Positions 35,254 to 41,913 of a DNA stretch of 64,000 nt are shown piece by piece (within the stretch, counting starts at the first letter, position 1; the number at the start of each line of letters is the position of its first letter). The DNA is taken from NCBI RefSeq assembly GCF_016811105.1, contig NZ_JAFBGM010000002.1, positions 1 through 64,000 on the forward strand. The letters are read 5' to 3'. The notes under the pieces were generated by a model. The model had not been told where the DNA came from, ran no database searches, and saw only the letters and a program-made list of their open reading frames with translations. A program made the translations under genes and the position numbers. The DNA comes from Aurantibacter crassamenti. Lineage in GTDB: Bacteria; Bacteroidota; Bacteroidia; Flavobacteriales; Flavobacteriaceae.

Positions 35254-35409
35254 TTACCTATTTGGCTTCCAATAGAAATTTGTTGGAAACCATTCCACAG
35301 CAGTATTATCTTCTATTTCTTGTTTTAAAAAGACTTGATTATCTTCTGTGAATACATGTTTTGTTTTAATAATTTCGTGAAATTGACCTGACGATAAAGT
35401 ATTTTCCAT
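35254..35409 (-). CDS. Small protein, 51 aa, coupled to the outer-membrane protein gene
   Basis: The frame starts at ATG 35409, overlapping the TAA of the upstream outer-membrane protein gene in a TAATG junction. It ends at TAA 35254. The product, MENTLSSGQFHEIIKTKHVF onwards, has no signal peptide or membrane segment and ends EWFPTNFYWKPNR, with a high share of aromatic residues. I do not recognise it. The coupling and clean codon pattern support a real gene. It could be a small regulator or partner of the ECF locus. Confidence 0.5.
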   Translation of the reverse strand: MENTLSSGQFHEIIKTKHVFTEDNQVFLKQEIEDNTAVEWFPTNFYWKPNR

Positions 35410-36080
35410 TACTTAATATTTTTTTTATATCGATTTCTTCCCATGTTGAAAACACCCACTTTAATACCTAACCCAACTGAGTATCCATTTAACCTGTCAA
35501 TAGGACTTGTGGCTAGTTTGATAGAATTTGAGAATCTATATTTTATACCAGCTTCTAATTGAAGATAACGAGACACATTAAAAAGGGCATTTATACCTGG
35601 TTCAAGAACAAAAATTACATCGACATCTTCATATTCATTATCAATAAAATCGTCTTCAAAATATTCGTGATCTTCTGTAACATATCCAATACCACCCACG
35701 CCTAAAAGTAAAGGAAACGATAAGTTCACCTTCTTCTTACTAAAAAATATTGGCTCTAAATGCAGTCCGCCATAGGCGCCAATTAAATCATTGTCTACAG
35801 TACCTTGAGTAATAAAATTTTGCTCAGAGTAAAATACATTAGCTGCAAAACCTATTTCAAATTGTTGATTCGCTACGTAAGCAATTTTTAATCCTACGAA
35901 ATATGAATCTTCCTTCTCAATTTCTCCAAAATGTGTTGTAAGTCCGAGGTAAACTCCATGCACAACGTTATTGCGATCGTTGAACTCTACAAACTCTTCT
36001 GCATCAGAATCGTCTTGCGCATTACATAATACACCTATAAATAATGCTAAAAAAAGTAAATATGACTTTTGAATTTTCAT
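35409..36080 (-). CDS. Outer-membrane beta-barrel protein, copy 2
   Basis: The 223-aa product has a signal peptide ending CNAQ (about residue 21), an acidic stretch (DDSDAEEFVEFNDR), then alternating beta strands (NNVVHGVYLGLTTHFGEIEK and so on) and a C-terminal GIKVGVFNMGRNRYKK. It is a close paralogue of the protein encoded at 36221: many blocks are identical (YVANQQFE, LNLS-type strands, LQLEAGIKYRF). It probably forms a small beta barrel in the outer membrane. An ECF-type promoter lies 28-58 bases upstream. The 51-aa gene follows, coupled. Confidence 0.82.
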   Translation of the reverse strand: MKIQKSYLLFLALFIGVLCNAQDDSDAEEFVEFNDRNNVVHGVYLGLTTHFGEIEKEDSYFVGLKIAYVANQQFEIGFAANVFYSEQNFITQGTVDNDLIGAYGGLHLEPIFFSKKKVNLSFPLLLGVGGIGYVTEDHEYFEDDFIDNEYEDVDVIFVLEPGINALFNVSRYLQLEAGIKYRFSNSIKLATSPIDRLNGYSVGLGIKVGVFNMGRNRYKKNIK

Positions 36081-36107
36081 TATGGATTTTTTGATTTTTG
36101 ATTGATA

Positions 36108-36140
36108 CTATAAAGACAAGCAACTTCTTAAAAGGTTGCA
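36108..36140 (-). promoter_or_regulatory. ECF-type promoter of outer-membrane protein copy 2
   Basis: On the minus strand CAAC (36138-36135) is followed after 16 bases by TGTCTTTATAGT (36118 onward). The pattern is CAAC-N16-TGTCTTTA, typical of ECF sigma factors (-35 with AAC, -10 with GTC). It is almost identical to the promoter of the sigma gene at 39214-39245. Confidence 0.65.
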
Positions 36141-36220
36141 CCTTTGATGAATGTTTTTTTAAAAAATTGTGTAATTTTTAATTTTTTAGCGAAACGAATG
36201 GCTAGATTAAAAACCATAGG

Positions 36221-36892
36221 TTAGTTAGAAACTTTCTTTTTGTAGCGGTTTCGTCCTAAATTAAAAACACCTACTTTAAGTCCAATTCCTGCAGAAAAGC
36301 CACTAATTCTCGAAACTGAATTTGGAGCTAAGTCAATCTCACTTGAAATTCTGTAACGAACGCCTGCCTCTAATTGCAAATACCTTGAAACATTAAATAA
36401 TATATTGACTCCAGGTTCTACAACAAAAACAATATCTGAAGTTTCGATGTCTTCATTATCATAATCAAAATCATCGTTTTCAAAAATATCGCCATCAACA
36501 TAACCAATAGCGCCACCGCCTATCATTACAGGAAAAGATAGATTTACCCGATGTTTACTGAAAAATATTGGTTCAAGATGAAGGCCTAAATAACCACCTA
36601 TTAAGTCTTCATTTTTTGAAGATAAATTACCTTTCAGATTTTGTTCCGAGTAAAAACCCATTGTAGAAAGACCGACTTCAAACTGTTGATTTGCTACATA
36701 TGCGACTTTTAATCCTGTCATATAGGTATCTTTTCCTTTTATTTCTCCGTAATGCATGTTTATGCCAACATAAACCCCGTGAACCACATTTTTGCGATCA
36801 TTAAACTCAACATAATCTTCGTCATCTTGCGCAAAACTTTGAAGACCAATTAGTAAAAATAAAATGAGTGATATTAATTTTTGAAAGTTCAT
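36221..36892 (-). CDS. Outer-membrane beta-barrel protein, copy 1
   Basis: This 223-aa protein is the tandem paralogue of that at 35409-36080. The signal peptide is followed by DDEDYVEFNDRKNVVHG and beta strands that match the neighbour block by block; the C-terminus GIGLKVGVFNLGRNRYKK is also shared. A gene duplication is clear. The outer loops, e.g. FENDDFDYDNEDIETS, are acidic and differ most. Function unknown; a surface role is likely. A variant of the ECF promoter lies 30-58 bases upstream. Confidence 0.82.
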   Translation of the reverse strand: MNFQKLISLILFLLIGLQSFAQDDEDYVEFNDRKNVVHGVYVGINMHYGEIKGKDTYMTGLKVAYVANQQFEVGLSTMGFYSEQNLKGNLSSKNEDLIGGYLGLHLEPIFFSKHRVNLSFPVMIGGGAIGYVDGDIFENDDFDYDNEDIETSDIVFVVEPGVNILFNVSRYLQLEAGVRYRISSEIDLAPNSVSRISGFSAGIGLKVGVFNLGRNRYKKKVSN

Positions 36893-36921
36893 TTTGAAGG
36901 ATAATTTGGTTGATTCATTAT

Positions 36922-36950
36922 TAATGACAACAGAAATGATTAAAACGTTG
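36922..36950 (-). promoter_or_regulatory. ECF-type promoter (variant) of outer-membrane protein copy 1
   Basis: On the minus strand CAAC (36950-36947) is followed after 17 bases by TGTCATTA (36929-36922). This is the same layout as at 36108-36140 and 39214-39245, with one more spacer base and one change in the -10 block. Confidence 0.5.
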
Positions 36951-37014
36951 TCTTAAAACAAAATAAATAGTTCTTTTCTTAAGACTGTAATGATGGTATT
37001 TTGTTACAACAGGT

Positions 37015-38106
37015 TTACAATTCTTTTAATAAAACCAGACCTTTACTGCCGGTAATTGAAATATTACCTTGTGTACCATCACCATAGTGCGCTTTAATTT
37101 CACGTAGCTTTTTACCTTTATCTAACATCTTAGATTTTATATTCTCAAATGATTTAGGCATGCGCACCAAGCCTTCTTCTAGAGTAGCCTCAAATTGGTG
37201 CGAAAAGTTTGAAATATTTAAACTTATTTCTGACGATTCTTGTTCTAAAACAATATCTGCTTTTGGATTACTAATTTTAGCAACCCTAAAGTCTGCAATT
37301 TTTAGAGAGAGATCTGCGTTTTCACCTAGTCGGTCTAACTGTGCTGTTGTAAATTTTAAACTACCGTAAATGGTACCCACTTCTTCTATTTTCAAATCAT
37401 CTTTATTTGAATAAATTTCTAGTGAACCAACAGTTTTTAATTCAATATCAGTACCGCTGCTATTAATTCTCAAGTTTTTTGAATCTGTCAAATTGAGACC
37501 ACCATTTTTAATATCAATGTTGCCATAGTTGATATTATTGGCTCGTAATTTTCCGTACTTCATAGTTACATCTGCTTTGTTCAAATTATTACTTAGAAAC
37601 AAATCACCGTGTTCTATGTTGGCATTTAATTTTCCTTTCCAATCATCAATTAAAACATCACCAAATGCATTGGTCACTTTTAATTCCGCTTTTACAGGCA
37701 TATAAATGGTATAATCTACTTTAATATTACTGCGATTAAAATCAAATGGAATTGCATCTTCAAAAAGCTTTGCAAAGAATCCGCTATTCTTTTCAGCAAC
37801 TTCATACATAATTGAAAGAAAATCACCATTATGCTGAATAACTGGGCGAATTCTATCAAGCAATTCTTTTGCATTATCTCTTTTTCTATAGTGTACCGTA
37901 ATATCTATAGCAACAGAAACTTCTTCTTTATCCCATCCGTAGACATGAATATCTCCGTATCTATTTTCTAGTTCTAGTTCACCAGCATGCGAAATTGCAT
38001 ACGATTTTGATATCTGTTTAGATACTTTATCTTGGGCCGTAGCAACTGACTGCCCTAAAACCAACACAAAGGTCAGCCACAGTAGTTTTTTACAAAGTGT
38101 ATCCAT
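37015..38106 (-). CDS. DUF4097-type exported beta-helix protein, 363 aa
   Basis: A signal peptide (LLWLTFVLVLGQSVATAQ) is followed by an N-terminal beta-rich domain with the typical LELENRYGDIHVYGWDKEEV segment. Repeated short strands then follow (GDVLIDDWKGKLNANIEHGDL, YGKLRANNINYGNIDIKN, with repeated GxL/I). This matches DUF4097-like and adhesin-like solenoid proteins of Bacteroidota, which are commonly found next to ECF sigma/anti-sigma genes. It starts 17 bases inside the end of the anti-sigma gene, so it is translationally linked to it. Role unknown. Confidence 0.78.
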   Translation of the reverse strand: MDTLCKKLLWLTFVLVLGQSVATAQDKVSKQISKSYAISHAGELELENRYGDIHVYGWDKEEVSVAIDITVHYRKRDNAKELLDRIRPVIQHNGDFLSIMYEVAEKNSGFFAKLFEDAIPFDFNRSNIKVDYTIYMPVKAELKVTNAFGDVLIDDWKGKLNANIEHGDLFLSNNLNKADVTMKYGKLRANNINYGNIDIKNGGLNLTDSKNLRINSSGTDIELKTVGSLEIYSNKDDLKIEEVGTIYGSLKFTTAQLDRLGENADLSLKIADFRVAKISNPKADIVLEQESSEISLNISNFSHQFEATLEEGLVRMPKSFENIKSKMLDKGKKLREIKAHYGDGTQGNISITGSKGLVLLKEL

Positions 38107-38632
38107 AATCTTCTTCTTGTATTTTAGAATCGTTTATCTGCTTCAATAGCTTTTCAATAAGTTCAATGCGTTGTTTGTAATTAGATACAATGGCTTCTAA
38201 GACCAATTCATTATCTAAATTCTTATGCATTTCCAATTTCAATTGTTCATATTCGGTATCAAGTTCATCCATAAAGGATAGAAACTCAGCCTTATCTTCA
38301 TCAGATAAGTTTGGATTATCTTGTACCAATTGTACTTGATACGATACCAATCCTTTATAATGCACATCAATATCTAATAATTCTTTAGATGCATATTGTT
38401 CTTCTATTGCGGCGTTTGAATTCAAAACTTGGAGGCCGATAAAAACAGTAAGGCCTACCAATAACAATAGGGTAGCGGCAACACGCAACTTAGCTGATCG
38501 CCAAAGTGGAATCACTTTTGGTTGGTCAACATCAAGTTCTTGAGAGATTTTCGCCCACATTTTTGAGCGATCTGCTTTTTGATCATCAAACGCTGATGCA
38601 TTCTCTCGTATATGTTTTTCAAAATTGTCCAT
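38090..38632 (-). CDS. Putative anti-sigma factor, single-pass membrane protein
   Basis: The 180-aa protein has a cytosolic N-terminus (HIRENASAFDDQKADRSKMWAKI) typical of short sigma-binding domains, one membrane segment (LRVAATLLLLVGLTVFIGL, about 49-67), and a helical extracytoplasmic C-terminal half. Its ATG overlaps the stop of the ECF sigma gene in a TAATG junction, which is the usual arrangement for a sigma/anti-sigma pair. The low similarity of such proteins means the call rests on position and topology. Confidence 0.82.
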   Translation of the reverse strand: MDNFEKHIRENASAFDDQKADRSKMWAKISQELDVDQPKVIPLWRSAKLRVAATLLLLVGLTVFIGLQVLNSNAAIEEQYASKELLDIDVHYKGLVSYQVQLVQDNPNLSDEDKAEFLSFMDELDTEYEQLKLEMHKNLDNELVLEAIVSNYKQRIELIEKLLKQINDSKIQEEDYGYTL

Positions 38633-39171
38633 TACAATTCGTTTATTATTTCCAATAATTTCTTTTTGGCACGATGATATTGTGATTTAGAAGTAGAAGT
38701 AGTTATACCTAAAACTTCACCAATTTCAATATGATCATAACCTTCTATCAAATACAGGTTGATAATCTGTTTATATCCAGAAGGCAGCTTACTAATTCCT
38801 ACTTTGACTTTTTTCAAGTCTACGGCTTCGGACTCTTGTGGAGCTTCATCTTTTAAATGAAATTCATGTTCCTCCATTGGTACAACCGCGATACGTTTTG
38901 CTTTTAAGTAATTGATACTTTTGTTGATGACAATACGCTTGAGCCATGCACCAAAAGTGCTTTCGTAGTTAAAACTGCTCAGATTTTTAAATGCGGATAC
39001 AAAACTTTCTTGAACAATATCTTCCGCGTCTTCTTTATTCCCTAACATTCGCAAACCAATATTGTACATAGCATCAACATATAGCTCATATAACTCATAT
39101 TGTGAGCTACTTCGGCCAGACTTGCATTTTTCAACAAGTGCTTGATGCGTATAACGGATATCGGTTTTCAA
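38632..39171 (-). CDS. ECF-family RNA polymerase sigma factor
   Basis: At 179 aa it contains sigma region 2 (ELYELYVDAMYNIGLRMLGN, then EDAEDIVQESFVSAFKNLSSF) and region 4 (LPSGYKQIINLYLIEGYDHIEIGEVLGI, then STSKSQYHRAKKKLLE). Region 3 is absent, as in all ECF factors. It heads an operon with its anti-sigma gene and the DUF4097 gene. A promoter with the ECF pattern CAAC-N16-TGTCTTTA lies 43-73 bases upstream, suggesting autoregulation; the same pattern precedes both outer-membrane protein genes. Confidence 0.94.
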   Translation of the reverse strand: MKTDIRYTHQALVEKCKSGRSSSQYELYELYVDAMYNIGLRMLGNKEDAEDIVQESFVSAFKNLSSFNYESTFGAWLKRIVINKSINYLKAKRIAVVPMEEHEFHLKDEAPQESEAVDLKKVKVGISKLPSGYKQIINLYLIEGYDHIEIGEVLGITTSTSKSQYHRAKKKLLEIINEL

Positions 39172-39213
39172 TGCTTTGGGCTGGTTTTAGCCTACTCAAT
39201 TACTTAAATACAC

Positions 39214-39245
39214 TATAAAGACAATGCAAACTTAAGATAGTTGCA
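39214..39245 (-). promoter_or_regulatory. ECF-type promoter of the sigma/anti-sigma operon
   Basis: On the minus strand CAAC (39243-39240) is followed after 16 bases by TGTCTTTATAGT (39223 onward). The spacing and both elements equal those at 36108-36140. It lies upstream of the sigma gene itself. Confidence 0.65.
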
Positions 39246-39348
39246 TGAAGATGAAAAAAATGTGAATTTGACCTAGAGTAATGAAATACGATGAAATGTT
39301 GCGTTGGTTACTCGTATAGCTTTGTTATACTAAAGTAAGCTGATTTTA

Positions 39349-40791
39349 TCAATCTGCTTGAGTAGCATCATCCCATGTATCAGTTCTGAAAGATGATGCA
39401 GGTAAAAGATTAGTATCAAATAAAGTACCAACAACCCAATTGCGCCAGGCGTATCTAACAGCTACAGGGTTTTTTACTTTATCACTGATAACAAAAACGT
39501 TTTTTCGTTCTACTATTTCGGCTTTGGCCGGATAAAAGACTTTATCATCTCCTGCAATTTCAAATCCTGCCAAATCATCATACGCGTACAAGCCTGTTTC
39601 AGCATTTTCAAACTTTAGAACTATTCCATTTTCCTTTACTTCTAGTGATTCAAAAATAGGAGCCGCATAATCAATTGTCTCATAGCCATATGTTTGATGA
39701 AGTGCATTAAACAATAATCTATCAGCTACTTCCTTTTTTTTAGGCGGATGAATACAAAGATCATCACCAATATCCATAGTAATTGCAATACCTGAATTCG
39801 GAATTAAATCTAAACATTGCAATTGTGTTTCACGTATAAATGAACTATTATCAACCGTTTGAAATACATCATTATCACCGTATAAATAAGGAGCTATTTG
39901 CGCATAATAAAATGGAAAATCACCAATACCCCATTTTGCTCGCCAATCTTTTACCATAGCTGGAAAAAGCTTTTTGTAAACTTCAGGTTCTTTCCGGTTA
40001 GACTCTCCTTGATACCATAATGCACCTTTAATTTTATAAGAAACCAATGGGCTAATCATTGCGTTATACAATGCAGTCGGAATATGATTTGTATTCTTTG
40101 TAATATCTACATCATTTAGATTAATATTTTGATGTTCACTAATTGCCTCTTTACTGAGCCAAGCCTGCACAGAACTACCTCCCCATGAAGTGTGAATCAT
40201 GCCTACGGGGCAATCTAATATTTCTTGAAGTTGCTGGCCAAAGAAATAGGCTATTGCACTAAAATCTAAAACACTTTTAGGCGATGCTTGCTGCCAGCCA
40301 GTAAATTTTTCAATATCATCTAACGGAGTCTTTGAACCAACTCTATCAACAGAAAAGAGTCTTAAATTTGAATTATTAGAATTTGCTGTTGCTAAATTGG
40401 TACCAAATGTGGGTTGCCCATTATAACCCTTTATAGGCTGTTGCATATTCGATTGACCTGAACATAACCAGACCTCTCCGAACAGCACATTTTCTAATGT
40501 AATTTCATTTATAGTTATTGTTTGCGCCGCTTTACTATTTGTCGTTTTCACTTCAACGCGCCAATTTCCACCTTTGTCAGCATGAATAATAATCGGCTCA
40601 TTTAACCATGAAGCATTAATGGTAACTTTTTCTTTAGGTTCAGCCCAGCCCCATAATTCAATTGTAGTATTGCGCTGTAAAACCATATTTGAAGACACAA
40701 TAGCAGGCAATTTAATAGCTGCATTAATTGATTGTAGTGTTAACAGGTTAAAAACAGCTAAAAAGGCAACTATAGTAATTCTTCTCATCAT
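39349..40791 (-). CDS. Sialate O-acetylesterase-like exported SGNH hydrolase
   Basis: A signal peptide (IVAFLAVFNLLTLQSINA) precedes a 480-aa SASA-type esterase. The catalytic serine block is WLCSGQSNMQQPIKGY (about residue 114-129). Further blocks are MIHTSWGGSSVQAWLS and GALWYQGESN, and the His/Asp region is near the C-terminal DDLCIHPPKKKEVADRL. Family members remove O-acetyl groups from sialic acid or plant and algal polysaccharides. It stands alone here, so the substrate remains open. No T9SS sorting domain is evident. Confidence 0.9.
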   Translation of the reverse strand: MMRRITIVAFLAVFNLLTLQSINAAIKLPAIVSSNMVLQRNTTIELWGWAEPKEKVTINASWLNEPIIIHADKGGNWRVEVKTTNSKAAQTITINEITLENVLFGEVWLCSGQSNMQQPIKGYNGQPTFGTNLATANSNNSNLRLFSVDRVGSKTPLDDIEKFTGWQQASPKSVLDFSAIAYFFGQQLQEILDCPVGMIHTSWGGSSVQAWLSKEAISEHQNINLNDVDITKNTNHIPTALYNAMISPLVSYKIKGALWYQGESNRKEPEVYKKLFPAMVKDWRAKWGIGDFPFYYAQIAPYLYGDNDVFQTVDNSSFIRETQLQCLDLIPNSGIAITMDIGDDLCIHPPKKKEVADRLLFNALHQTYGYETIDYAAPIFESLEVKENGIVLKFENAETGLYAYDDLAGFEIAGDDKVFYPAKAEIVERKNVFVISDKVKNPVAVRYAWRNWVVGTLFDTNLLPASSFRTDTWDDATQAD

Positions 40792-40955
40792 GGTATTTAT
40801 TTCTCGATTGATATTATTAAATCTATCCTGAAGCGATTAGGCCAAAGACCTTATAAAAATACACAATCCCTTTTAGTAAGACATTACTTCTTTAATATAT
40901 AGACCATTAATCAAAAACATAATTTTTGTTAATTCTATAAAAACTAAAGGTTTGA

Positions 40956-41039
40956 TTATATGGTATTATTTATACTAGGAGCAAATACTTCAGGTGTTGA
41001 GCCCAGTGGTTTTTGCCCCATATTAGGCCCTACAAATTC
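40956..41039 (-). pseudogene. Remnant of a PD40-type domain start
   Basis: In a third frame the bases read EFVGPNMGQKPLGSTPEVFA followed by PSINNTI and a stop. This closely resembles the start of each PD40 module in the neighbouring 969-aa protein (GPYMGQKPPGKMAEPFAPGI and GPYLGQKPPGLTSELFAPGI). It lies at the end of the frameshifted esterase gene. The remnant suggests that the esterase once continued into a PD40 propeller that has been lost. Confidence 0.65.
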
Positions 41040-41904
41040 TTAGGCGACAATACGTCTGACAACCATTTTATACTACGTACGCCAGTCATCGGAAATGCGG
41101 TTTGATGACTACCTTCGATTACAATATGCGCTATGGATAGACTCTTATCGTTTCTATTTTTCAGAAGAGTTACAAATTCTTTAACGAGTTCGCTCAACTC
41201 ATTTTCAAGGGTACCATTGAAATAAAAATGTTAACATTCAGACTGTTCGACTTTGATAGTGAATCAGAAAGCTTTGAAAGATATGGGATATTGGTCCGAA
41301 GTGATGGGCTTCCAAGAATGTAATTTTTAAATGAATTTGGTTGAGTCAATACTATATATGAGCCAAATAAACCACCAAGTGAATACCCAAAATATGTACG
41401 GTTATCAGGATCTGTTCGATAATTGCTTTCTACATATTGAATCACATCATTACGAATAAAATTTAGATGATTTCTCGCTTCTCCAAATTGATACTTGGCT
41501 TGTTTTTCAGCGCTGTTTGATTTTTTTATCGAGTAATCCCTAAATCTGCTTTTATAAGGTTTCGTATCCATCAAATCTTTTTGCCATGAAATTCCAACTA
41601 GAATAACATCTTCTAACATGTATTCTGTTGAACCAGATAATAATTCCACATGCCACATCGCATCAGTAAAGTAAATCACAGGGTGTTGAATGGCATTGTT
41701 TTCTGAATACCCCTCTGGTAGCTTAACATAAAGTTCATATTGCCTGTCAGTCTGCGTGTCCTTTATAGGGATTACCTGTATACTAGGAAGTTCTAAAGAC
41801 AATCTTTGTTCTGTTTTTGTACCATTCTTTGCCGAATCTTCTTGAGCAAAGACAGTATTCACAATTAGAAAGATTGTCAGCATTATTATTGTGCTTGATT
41901 TCAT
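41030..41904 (-). pseudogene. Frameshifted exported alpha/beta-hydrolase (esterase)
   Basis: The intact part (41194-41904) encodes a signal peptide (SSTIIMLTIFLIVNTVFAQ) and an esterase-D-like alpha/beta hydrolase with the nucleophile in YFGYSLGGLFGSYIV. The frame ends at a TGA after NIFISMVPLKMS. Shifting by one base near 41210 continues as GTLENELSELVKEFVTLLKN to a TAG at 41030, and this part carries the expected catalytic histidine in VIEGSHQTAFP. One base missing (ISN-GTLEN expected) explains it. Without the histidine the product should be inactive; sequencing error is possible but a PD40 remnant follows, pointing to real decay. Confidence 0.78.
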
Positions 41905-41913
41905 ACTCTCTTT

